Positions 56,694 through 64,000 of a stretch of 64,000 bases of DNA are shown here, piece by piece; the stretch's first letter is position 1; every line of letters begins with the position of its first letter. The translations under genes were made by a program, and so were the position numbers. The DNA is from Aquisalinus luteolus. Its GTDB lineage: Bacteria > Pseudomonadota > Alphaproteobacteria > Caulobacterales > Parvularculaceae. The stretch lies in the NCBI RefSeq assembly GCF_009712425.2, contig NZ_VCJR02000001.1, positions 1,058,001 to 1,122,000 of the forward strand, read 5' to 3'. The notes under the pieces were generated by a model, which ran no database searches, was not told where the DNA came from, and was given only the letters and a program-made list of their open reading frames with translations.

Positions 56694-57779
56694 ATGCTTT
56701 TCGCCAGAATCCTCCCAATCCTCACCACTTTTTTCTCCCTTCTCATTGCCGCTCAGGCGAGTGCCGTTGAGCTACCGGATGATGCGGAAGTCGAAGAATT
56801 TATGCGGCAGGCTCATGTTCCGGGTCTCGCCATCGCGTGGCTGACAGGCGGGGAAGTGGTGGATGTCCGTTACTACGGTGTCAGCGACATAGACCTCGGC
56901 GAGCCAGTGACAGACAACACGGTCTTCGAGGCGGCGTCCCTGACCAAGCCGATGCTCGCATATATGGCGGTCAGTCTTAATGATGAGGGGCGGATAAACC
57001 TCGATCGACCGCTAGCCGAGACATGGCAGTCGCCGCGCGTGACGGACACGGAGTATTATCCGATGCTGACGCCGCGCCTCATCCTCTCCCATCGCACGGG
57101 CATGCCGAATTGGGCGGGCGATCCGCGCGATCCGGAAACATGGGAGGCTATCCCGTTCAAATGGCCCCCGGGCGAGGCCTTCGGCTATTCCGGCGAGGCC
57201 TACATGCTGCTGCAGGCCTATATGGCGGCGGAGACCGGGGAGACGTTCGGTGGCTTCTTTGACTGCGTGCTGGCCGGAGATATGTACGGCACGGCGCTGG
57301 ATCATGTGCCTGATGGTGCCGTGCCAGCCTATGGCCACGATGGGAAAGGCCAGAAAGGTTTTCGCAGCAGGACACTCGATGTCGCTTCTGCACCGGGTGG
57401 GGCCTATTCAGCGCTGACATCTGCTGCCGACTACGCCCGCTTCGTGTCCCGCGTCTGCCGGGGCGAGGGGCTTGGTCCTGAGGCACACAGGGCGATGCTG
57501 AAGCCACAAGGGCCTGTCGAGGAAAAGTCATCCGTCTACTGGGCATTGGGATGGGGTGTCGTGCCAGATGGTGGCAAGCCCATCTATTTCCATTGGGGTG
57601 ACAATGATGTGTTCAAGGCCTTCGTCGCGTTTCGTGGCGACAGCTGCGATGGGGTTGTCTATTTTGCCAATGCCCAAGGCGGACTGAAATTGATCGGTCC
57701 TCTGGCGGGGCCGGTGGTTGGCGACCTGTCGCCGGTAATCGACTGGCTCGGCTATGGCGCGCCGGGCGATGTGGACTGA
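56694..57779 (+). CDS. Exported beta-lactamase-fold serine hydrolase
   Basis: The 361-residue protein has a signal peptide (ending QASA) and the serine beta-lactamase fold: EAASLTKPM (catalytic SxxK), GYSGEAY (replacing YxN), and HWGDN in the third motif position. Such proteins are usually esterases or peptidases rather than resistance enzymes. Single gene. Confidence 0.85.
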   Translation: MLFARILPILTTFFSLLIAAQASAVELPDDAEVEEFMRQAHVPGLAIAWLTGGEVVDVRYYGVSDIDLGEPVTDNTVFEAASLTKPMLAYMAVSLNDEGRINLDRPLAETWQSPRVTDTEYYPMLTPRLILSHRTGMPNWAGDPRDPETWEAIPFKWPPGEAFGYSGEAYMLLQAYMAAETGETFGGFFDCVLAGDMYGTALDHVPDGAVPAYGHDGKGQKGFRSRTLDVASAPGGAYSALTSAADYARFVSRVCRGEGLGPEAHRAMLKPQGPVEEKSSVYWALGWGVVPDGGKPIYFHWGDNDVFKAFVAFRGDSCDGVVYFANAQGGLKLIGPLAGPVVGDLSPVIDWLGYGAPGDVD

Positions 57780-57868
57780 GCCAGCCAGCGACAAAAACTG
57801 CTTGTCAAATCGGCCAGATGATCCCCTGATAGCCGGATAAAGGGAAAGTGTGCCGCATCTCAGCAGGC

Positions 57869-58450
57869 ATGAAACGGGAGCGTCGAGTGTTACTTATCGC
57901 CATCATCGCAGGAATTGTCATCGCGGCCATCATCGCTGCTGTACTGTTGTCATCGGGCGGAAAGAAGCATGTCGAAAGACAGCTGGCTGACGGGCGCGGG
58001 CCACATGTGGAGATCGGGCTGACTGTAGCTCATCGCATGCTCGTTCTACAGGGCGGTGAGGCGGTTTCCCTCGCGCCGGGCATAATGGAGGTTGTTGGCA
58101 AGGAGCTTTTCGGCGATCGGTACGAACCGCAATTGGGCGCAGAAGCAATGAAGGGTGTCGCCAATGATGCCGACCGTTTCGACAGCTATATCAGTGTCAT
58201 GTCGGCTGCTGCGAAAGAAATCTCCACCGACGAACACAAGCAGGAGTGGCTCATTGCCGGACATCTGGCTTTGATGCTGACGCCTGGTGATGACATCGAG
58301 GGCCTGCTCGCGCTCAAGAAAATCAGTGAGAAAATCTGGGATGACCCGGTGACAGGACAGCAGAAAGTTCTCTCGACAAGCGAGCGGGCCGGCCAGCTGA
58401 AGGATGCTATCGTAAGTCGGCTGGAGCAGGAGGCAGCACAAACAGCCTGA
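57869..58450 (+). CDS. Single-helix anchored protein of unknown function
   Basis: The 193-residue protein has one N-terminal anchor (LLIAIIAGIVIAAIIAAVLL, about residues 7-26) followed by a soluble helical part. No motif is recognised. The start is uncertain: a GTG at 57887 has GGGAG six bases upstream, and the frame extends to a GTG at 57848. It converges on panC. Confidence 0.55.
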   Translation: MKRERRVLLIAIIAGIVIAAIIAAVLLSSGGKKHVERQLADGRGPHVEIGLTVAHRMLVLQGGEAVSLAPGIMEVVGKELFGDRYEPQLGAEAMKGVANDADRFDSYISVMSAAAKEISTDEHKQEWLIAGHLALMLTPGDDIEGLLALKKISEKIWDDPVTGQQKVLSTSERAGQLKDAIVSRLEQEAAQTA

Positions 58451-58457
58451 GTAGTTC

Positions 58458-59351
58458 TCAGGCTTCCGTGACTTTCATGTTGTCGATCAGCCGAGTGCGG
58501 CCCAGCATCGCGGCGATGAAGACCCGGGCGTGCGCCAGTTCCTCCTCTGTCAGCTTCCCGGGGCCGAGCGGGGACAGGTCCTTGCCCGAGCGGGCCTCGA
58601 AATAATCGATAGCGCCGAAGCCGGCATGCTTGAGCAGGGCATGGCCATCCTCGATCGAGCCGAGAACGTCGCCGCCCTGGGTGAGCTTGAGGGCTGTCTG
58701 GCGCAGAACCTTGTTCAGCTGACCGGCTATCCGTCTTTCTACGGAAGAAAGATAGGCATTGCGCGATGACATGGCGAGGCCGTCTTCCTCGCGCACGATC
58801 GGCCCGCCGATAATCTCGCTTCCTATATCAAGATCTTCGTTGAGGCGTCGGATGACGAGAAGCTGCTGGTAGTCCTTCTCGCCAAAAATGGCGACGTCAG
58901 CCCGTACCTGGTTGAGCAGCTTGGCGACCACCGTTGCAACGCCACCGAAGAAATGCGGGCGTGACTGGCCGTCCAGCGGCTCCGACAATCCCTCTACCTT
59001 GACGGAAGTCGCAAAACCCTCCGGATACATTTCTTCAGGCTGGGGCAGGAAAACGAAATCGCACCCTGCGCCGGCAAGCATCTTCATGTCTTCGGTCTCG
59101 CGGCGCGGATAGGTTCCCAGATCCTCATGGGCGGCAAACTGCTTCGGGTTGACGAAGATGGAGGCGACACAGCGATCGGCCCGTTGCTTGCCCAGCCGAA
59201 CAAGGGAAAGATGCCCTTCATGCAGGGCGCCCATGGTGGGCACGAAGGCGATAGACTCGCCAGCACGGCGGTACTGCGCGATGCGATCGCGCAGGCCAGC
59301 CACCGTTTGTGTGCTGTCGGGGATAGAATCGTTCTCTACTTGCTCTGCCAT
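58458..59351 (-). CDS. panC: Pantothenate synthetase
   Basis: The 297-residue enzyme joins pantoate and beta-alanine. Motifs: FVPTMGALHEGHLSLVR (HIGH-type), FVNPKQF, FGEKDYQQL and REEDGLAMSSRNAYL. The ATG at 59351 is set by the divergent gene and by family length; an in-frame extension to 59423 would overlap the SPOR gene. Confidence 0.95.
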   Translation of the reverse strand: MAEQVENDSIPDSTQTVAGLRDRIAQYRRAGESIAFVPTMGALHEGHLSLVRLGKQRADRCVASIFVNPKQFAAHEDLGTYPRRETEDMKMLAGAGCDFVFLPQPEEMYPEGFATSVKVEGLSEPLDGQSRPHFFGGVATVVAKLLNQVRADVAIFGEKDYQQLLVIRRLNEDLDIGSEIIGGPIVREEDGLAMSSRNAYLSSVERRIAGQLNKVLRQTALKLTQGGDVLGSIEDGHALLKHAGFGAIDYFEARSGKDLSPLGPGKLTEEELAHARVFIAAMLGRTRLIDNMKVTEA

Positions 59352-59401
59352 TGTCGTGTTCCGGAAACCTGCTGAACCTCTGCGCCTGACGGGTGATATA
59401 G

Positions 59402-60484
59402 ATGAAGATGAACCGCTACCCAACTCCTATCAGCCGACGCGCCATGCGCGGGGCAGGGATGGCCGCCCTGATAGCCTCAGGGCTGGCTTTGACAGGCTGT
59501 GAATCCTTCAGCGATGACCTGCCAGCGGCGCCGACCGACCCCGTCAGTATATCCGCCACTTCACCATCAATGCAGGGCACGGCGCGCTCGACTGAACTGT
59601 ACACGACGCAAGGCCAGTACGCGGGTACGCCGCCGCGAGGGACTGCTCCTGCGCAAGGCACAATGCCGCAAGGGACGGCAACGGCACAGGGCAGTTCATC
59701 TCAGGGCAGCTCCTCTCAGGGCGTGCCCGCCGCGCCATACACGTCGACGCCGCGCTATGACAGCCAGTATCCCGATTACTGGGAGAGCGTGCAGGAGGGC
59801 AGCGCCAGTGGCGGTGATCTGGCCCGGGCTCAGCGCGACGGGCTCGTAGTGACAGACGGGGCGGCAATGCCCTCACGGCCAAGGCAGCAACAGGGGCAAT
59901 CTCAAGGGCAGCAACAGGTGCAGGGATATGGCAGCCAGCACTATGCCGGTACAACTTACACGGATCCGGCTGGTCTGGCGCCACCACCGGTGCAACAGGC
60001 GCCACAACGGGCGACTGCTTCCCAACCGGCTTATGCCAGTGATGAGATACCGGAAGCACCAGTCTCTACACCGGCCTATGGCGGGCGGAGCGCTGTGCCA
60101 CAACGTGGCAGCGACGGATTGCCCGTCTATGGCGAGACGCAGGAAGATACCCTGCCGCCAAGGAGCGCCCCACCGGTACCTCAATCAGTGAGCCCGCAAG
60201 CCGTGATGCCCGCGCCGGGCGGACGATATGGTCTGCACCTTGCGTCTTACCGGGTCATCGACAATGCCTATTCCGGTTGGGATATCCTGCTCGGGCGGCA
60301 TACGGATGAACTTGGCATACTCGAGCCGCGCATCGCTGCAGAAGATATCCCCGGGCTGGGCCTTCACTACCGCCTCAAGGCAGGGCCGCTTGCCACCCGT
60401 GAAGAGGCGATATCCCTGTGTGAGCGGATCAAGGCCGGTGGCGACTACTGCGCCGTCATGGCGTTCGATGGCGAGCCGCTCTGA
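59402..60484 (+). CDS. SPOR-domain lipoprotein
   Basis: The 360-residue protein has a lipoprotein signal (LALTGC, Cys34), a long Gln/Ser/Pro/Ala-rich disordered middle with SSQGSSSQG and QQQGQSQGQQQ, and a C-terminal SPOR domain (about 285-360: GLHLASYRVIDNAYSGWD, then GLHYRLKAGPLATREEAISLCERI). SPOR domains bind denuded septal glycan. It is divergent from panC and lies before mipZ. Confidence 0.8.
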   Translation: MKMNRYPTPISRRAMRGAGMAALIASGLALTGCESFSDDLPAAPTDPVSISATSPSMQGTARSTELYTTQGQYAGTPPRGTAPAQGTMPQGTATAQGSSSQGSSSQGVPAAPYTSTPRYDSQYPDYWESVQEGSASGGDLARAQRDGLVVTDGAAMPSRPRQQQGQSQGQQQVQGYGSQHYAGTTYTDPAGLAPPPVQQAPQRATASQPAYASDEIPEAPVSTPAYGGRSAVPQRGSDGLPVYGETQEDTLPPRSAPPVPQSVSPQAVMPAPGGRYGLHLASYRVIDNAYSGWDILLGRHTDELGILEPRIAAEDIPGLGLHYRLKAGPLATREEAISLCERIKAGGDYCAVMAFDGEPL

Positions 60485-60599
60485 CGCAGGTTCCGCATCT
60501 TCGCGAAAATCACTTCCTGTCACATGAATCAACGTAAGCTCTGCGTCATGCACCTGTCGGTTGCATTCCCGTTGCGTTTTACCCAGATCGGTACTCTAT

Positions 60600-61535
60600 A
60601 TGTCGAACCCGTTCAGATCCGTTCCGGACTACAAGCCTGATACTGTCGATGCAGCCGAGGCTGTGCGCGAAGGTGATCACACCGGGTCCGATCAGCAGGC
60701 CGAGACCCATGTGATCGTCATCGGTAACGAGAAGGGCGGCTCCGGCAAGACGACCGCCGCAATGCATCTTATCGTGTCGCTGATGAAAGCGGGCTACGAG
60801 GTTGGCGCATTGGACCTCGACATCCGGCAAAAGAGCCTGTCGCGCTATCTGGAGAACCGGGTCAAATGGGCGATCCAGAACGAGGTCGATCAGGCCGCGC
60901 TGCCTGTACCCCTGATATTGCCGCCGCCCTTCAGCAAGCTCGACAGCCGTGAGCAGGCTTATGCAGCTGAGACAAAGGGTTTCCAGGATATCCTGATGAA
61001 GTTTGCCCGTTGCGATTTCCTTGTCATCGACTGCCCCGGTGCCGATACGCATCTTTCCCGTCTGGCACATGCCCATGCGGACACGATCGTCACGCCGATG
61101 AATGACAGCTTCGTCGATTTCGACCTGCTCGCGCGCATCGACAGCCAGACCGGCGAGATCGAGGGGCCGAGCCTCTATGCCGAGATGGTCTGGGAAGCAC
61201 GCCAGACCCGTGCTCGCGCAGGGATCATGGGGGGCATAGACTGGGTCGTGATGCGCAACCGCATGGGCGCAGTCAACGCGAACAACAAGAAGCGCGTCGG
61301 CAAGATGCTGGACCAGCTGTCCAAGCGGATCGGGTTTCGCCTGTCGAAAGGCTTCGGTGAGCGGGTGATCTATCGCGAGCTGTTCCCGATGGGGCTGACG
61401 CTGCTCGATCTTGGAGCTGAGGGCGTGCCGAAATCCATGACATCCATGAGCCATGTCACTGCGCGGTTCGAGATCAGGACCTTCCTGGCCTCGCTCAACC
61501 TGCCAGACAAGCGCGGCCTGAAGAAGGTCGCCTGA
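60600..61535 (+). CDS. mipZ: MipZ division-plane ATPase
   Basis: The 311-residue ParA-type ATPase positions FtsZ by binding ParB near the poles in alphaproteobacteria. The deviant Walker A is IGNEKGGSGKTTAAMHL; DLDIRQKSL and FLVIDCPGADTHLSRLAH follow as switch motifs. The N-terminus MSNPFRSVPDYKPD and the basic tail LPDKRGLKKVA are family-like. The gene starts at ATG 60600, with little ribosome-site support. Confidence 0.94.
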   Translation: MSNPFRSVPDYKPDTVDAAEAVREGDHTGSDQQAETHVIVIGNEKGGSGKTTAAMHLIVSLMKAGYEVGALDLDIRQKSLSRYLENRVKWAIQNEVDQAALPVPLILPPPFSKLDSREQAYAAETKGFQDILMKFARCDFLVIDCPGADTHLSRLAHAHADTIVTPMNDSFVDFDLLARIDSQTGEIEGPSLYAEMVWEARQTRARAGIMGGIDWVVMRNRMGAVNANNKKRVGKMLDQLSKRIGFRLSKGFGERVIYRELFPMGLTLLDLGAEGVPKSMTSMSHVTARFEIRTFLASLNLPDKRGLKKVA

Positions 61536-61609
61536 GGGCCGGGTTTAACGGGCTTTACAGGCGACCTGCACTGGCCCGATGATGTGGGTCACTAAATCGA
61601 GGGCATCCC

Positions 61610-62125
61610 GTGCTGGCCATTCTGATCATCATTGCCGCAATATCCGGCGTTTTCCTGCTGCCACCGCGGTACACTGACCGTTTTGGTTTAAAGCTGCCGC
61701 GGCCGCGCAAGACGAAGCGCCTCTATCAGGGCGTTTTCTTTTTCTCGCTGATCGCTATCGCGCTCTACCTGAAAATCATACCGTTCGCGCTGATCTTGGG
61801 GGTTATAGCCATCGGCGTGATGGTGATGGAGCGAATCCGCGAGGCGCTGCTGGATAATGAAGACTTGCGCGAAGACGCCAGGCCCGGAAAAAGCAGCAAT
61901 AGCCGGGCTGAATGGCGGCCACGCAGCGGGGCAATGGAAATCTCGGAAGCCTATTCGGTACTTGGCCTGAAAGAGGGGGCAAGTCTCGAGGAAGTGGATA
62001 ACGCTTACAAGCGCCTCATCGGGCAGCTGCATCCGGACCGTGGCGGTACAGACTATCTCGCTGCAAAGCTGAACGAGGCTCGGGATGTGCTGAGGCACCA
62101 GTTGAAGGGCAGCCCGGGTAAATGA
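61610..62125 (+). CDS. Membrane-anchored DnaJ-domain protein
   Basis: The 171-residue protein starts at a GTG, has two hydrophobic segments (about 1-18 and 40-72), and a C-terminal J domain with HPDRGG (EAYSVLGLKEGASLEEVDNAYKRL). It would recruit Hsp70 at the membrane. It lies downstream of mipZ. Confidence 0.85.
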   Translation: MLAILIIIAAISGVFLLPPRYTDRFGLKLPRPRKTKRLYQGVFFFSLIAIALYLKIIPFALILGVIAIGVMVMERIREALLDNEDLREDARPGKSSNSRAEWRPRSGAMEISEAYSVLGLKEGASLEEVDNAYKRLIGQLHPDRGGTDYLAAKLNEARDVLRHQLKGSPGK

Positions 62126-62153
62126 AAAGGCCGCGTTCAATGCGCGGCCTTTT
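62125..62153. terminator. Terminator of the J-domain gene
   Basis: AAAAGGCCGCG and CGCGGCCTTTT form a stem with a short loop, running from the stop codon of the J-domain gene. It could serve both strands. Confidence 0.88.
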
Positions 62154-62178
62154 GCTAGTTACTTGTTCGAATGCAGGT

Positions 62179-62859
62179 CTACGAGCCTGTCGTGATGCTC
62201 ATCTGAAGCTGGCTCATGGCCGGCATGTCGGCGCTTTCCAGCGCATCTTTCAGGTCGGTCGAGAAGCTGATCTGGCGCGCCAGATCTTCCAGGGCGGCAT
62301 TCATGATAGTCGTCCACGTACCGCTAAGGCCGCCGCCTGTCTTGGCTGAGTTGTAGCCGGTGAAGGAGTCGCTGAACACGACTTCGCCAGTAGTATTGTC
62401 GACCAGGGAAACATCAGCTTCGACAGTGCCGAAGAATTCTACCGTGACGAGGCCTGTCTTGTAGTCGAACCACAGGTCGTTGACCGTGGTTTGCAGCGTG
62501 AACGGAGCATTGTCGCTAACCACGGAGTGACCGTTCGCAGCGAGCATGGTTTCCAGTGTTGTCTGCACCAGATCCTCGACCGGTTTGTCGTTGACGATAT
62601 TGCCGGTGTTCTGGCCATAGCCATTACGCTTGTAGCCGATCAGGTAAGACCGTTTCGGGTCTGCCGTTTCCGGCTTGCCGACGGGTTTGCGGTCCGGCCG
62701 CGCATCGGTGACATCTGCGATCATGATGTCTGTCGACGGTGCCTCGGAAATGACGCCAGGCTTGGCAACATCGCTGGTATAGGCGAGGGTAAGTTCCTCA
62801 TCCCCGAATGCGCAGGCGGACATGCCCAGCGCCATGGCCAGTATCAGTAAAAGTCTCAT
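62179..62859 (-). CDS. Outer-membrane-type lipoprotein (YajG-like)
   Basis: The 226-residue protein has a lipoprotein signal (GMSAC, Cys16) and a soluble domain with SDNAPFTLQTTVNDLWFDYKTG and VEADVSLVDNTTGEVVFSD, resembling YajG-type lipoproteins. It is 17 bases downstream of the next gene, so they are likely co-transcribed. Function unknown. Confidence 0.7.
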   Translation of the reverse strand: MRLLLILAMALGMSACAFGDEELTLAYTSDVAKPGVISEAPSTDIMIADVTDARPDRKPVGKPETADPKRSYLIGYKRNGYGQNTGNIVNDKPVEDLVQTTLETMLAANGHSVVSDNAPFTLQTTVNDLWFDYKTGLVTVEFFGTVEADVSLVDNTTGEVVFSDSFTGYNSAKTGGGLSGTWTTIMNAALEDLARQISFSTDLKDALESADMPAMSQLQMSITTGS

Positions 62860-62876
62860 TCCCCGTGATCTCCTTG

Positions 62877-63509
62877 TTAACGGTAGATGATTCCGTATGC
62901 GATGGATTCACCGGTCTTGCGGGCAAGCTCTTCAAGCTCGCTGGCAAACACCTCATCGGTGAAGTCGAGTGTGTTGGTGGAGCTGAACTTGCCGACCCGG
63001 TTTGGATAATCCCGCCAGATGGTGCGGTCCTTCTCATCCAGTACCTTGACGTTGACATTGATGAAGGCTCGCAATTCCTCGGAGTCTTTCGACCGTCTCG
63101 TCAGACCCCAGTCCTGCAGATCTATGACAAGCTTGTGGCTGGCGGCGTTTGCATCGTCAGTAAGCGAAACGCTGTTGCTCGACGTTAGCTTGGCCAGGAG
63201 TGCTGCCTCGATAAGCGCACCTATTTCTAGGCCTTCCGCTGTTCCCCGCCAGATATCTGCCGTCTCGTTGTCCTGCGCATTGTTCTGTGCAGAATTGACG
63301 ACAGCGCCGGCAACGCCGAAGAGGACGGCCGCCGTCGCAGTTTCGTCCATGCGTTCATTGATAACTGTGTAGTTGCCTACGGCGTCTTCCATTTCGACAT
63401 GGAGAGCCTTGATATCGACGCCACCCAGATCGTCTTTTTCCTGTGCTGACGCAGTCGCGAAAAAGGCTGTCACGAAAACAGCCAGAAATAATCCAACGCG
63501 AGTATTCAC
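62877..63509 (-). CDS. Exported protein of unknown function
   Basis: The 210-residue protein has a signal peptide (ending ATASA-Q) and a domain similar in style to the downstream lipoprotein (LVIDLQDWGLTRRSKDSEEL, DEKDRTIWRDYPNRVGKF). The pair may form an envelope complex of the LptE/YajG kind. I do not recognise the family. Confidence 0.65.
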   Translation of the reverse strand: MNTRVGLFLAVFVTAFFATASAQEKDDLGGVDIKALHVEMEDAVGNYTVINERMDETATAAVLFGVAGAVVNSAQNNAQDNETADIWRGTAEGLEIGALIEAALLAKLTSSNSVSLTDDANAASHKLVIDLQDWGLTRRSKDSEELRAFINVNVKVLDEKDRTIWRDYPNRVGKFSSTNTLDFTDEVFASELEELARKTGESIAYGIIYR

Positions 63510-63628
63510 TTACCCTGTCCCTCATTCGTGCCCGGGAGGACGTAACCATGAGTTGAGGTGGCGGACAAGTTAAATCGATGACGCGACCAAGCAGCCTCGT
63601 CAGGAGCCAGAATACCTGCCTGATATCG

Positions 63629-64000
63629 TCAGGCGGCCCAGTCGATGACGACCTTGCCGGACTGGCCGGAGCGCATCACGTCGAAGCCTTTCTGGAAATC
63701 ATCCGCCTTCACATGATGGGTGATGATCGGCTTCAGGTTCAGCCCGCTCTGGAGCAGGGCACCCATCTTGTACCAGGTCTCGAACATGCGCCGGCCATAG
63801 ATGCCCTGCACCTGCAGGCCCTTGAAGATGACCTTGTCCCAGTCGATGCCTGCGCCTTTCGGCAGTATGCCGAGCAGTGCGACATGGCCGCCATGGTTCA
63901 TCGTGTCCAGCATAGACTGAAAGGCTGACGGCACGCCTGACATCTCAAGGCCAACGTCGAAGCCCTCGGTCATGCCCAGTTCCGACATCACGTCGCGCAG
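63629..64000 (-). CDS. tdh: L-threonine 3-dehydrogenase (C-terminal part)
   Basis: The frame runs off the window at 64000, so only the last 123 residues are visible. [33 protein letters not shown] and [28 protein letters not shown] (spans noted, not continuous) closely match Tdh. It oxidises threonine to 2-amino-3-ketobutyrate with NAD. Confidence 0.92.
   Translation of the reverse strand: MRDVMSELGMTEGFDVGLEMSGVPSAFQSMLDTMNHGGHVALLGILPKGAGIDWDKVIFKGLQVQGIYGRRMFETWYKMGALLQSGLNLKPIITHHVKADDFQKGFDVMRSGQSGKVVIDWAA

Overview
The window reads as chromosome of a high-GC alphaproteobacterium. MipZ, DUF1467 and DUF1489 proteins, RNase J, MgtE, and the nuo-birA-coaX-rnj order point to the Caulobacterales/Hyphomonadales/Parvularculales side of the class. 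A genus cannot be named from the sequence alone. No tRNA, rRNA, integrase, IS element or CRISPR array was found.

Region 1 (about 1-14,760) is accessory DNA, mostly copper handling on the minus strand. In transcription order it runs: a small Cys/His-rich secreted protein, a CopA-type multicopper oxidase, CopB, a DUF2231/NTF2 fusion; then DUF5676, a Cu+ P-type ATPase, DUF411, an APC permease and a two-TM ion channel; then DUF305, a broken MBL-rhodanese gene, and a CsoR repressor. A tail remnant of a second ATPase lies at the left edge. ATACCCC/GGGGTAT motifs lie in front of four of these transcripts. One of them exactly fills the 17-bp spacer of a sigma70-type promoter, so a CsoR-controlled regulon is likely. 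The rest of the region is two toxin-antitoxin or defence pairs (AbiEi/AbiEii; RHH/GNAT) around about 430 bp of structured noncoding DNA.

Region 2 (14,936-21,614) holds unconnected housekeeping genes: a renalase-like flavoprotein, a large unknown exported protein, a His-rich zinc ribbon, an LLM oxidoreductase, a GFA-fold protein and a radical SAM enzyme.

Region 3 (21,789-51,992) is the complex I locus: all fourteen nuo genes A-N in the usual order, followed by birA, coaX, rnj and a DUF1467 gene. It is opened up by many unrelated genes: ABM and TonB-C proteins between nuoB and nuoC; a membrane protein between D and E; a TonB-dependent receptor, deacetylase, methyltransferase and thioesterase between E and F; and nine kilobase-scale inserts' worth of genes, including a fasciclin protein, a tandem SGNH lipoprotein and OmpW, between F and G. 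Two FNR/Anr-type boxes lie in the F-G interval, one before ompW and one before an apparent orphan transcript that ends in a strong terminator just upstream of nuoG. That transcript is a good candidate for an oxygen-regulated small RNA.

Region 4 (52,091-64,000) holds mgtE, an anchored protein with a five-unit 'YTEN' repeat, divergent from a membrane-anchored GH24-like protein whose catalytic Asp is replaced, a DUF1489 gene, a beta-lactamase-fold hydrolase, panC, a SPOR lipoprotein, mipZ, a membrane J-domain protein, two envelope proteins, and the 3' part of tdh at the right edge.
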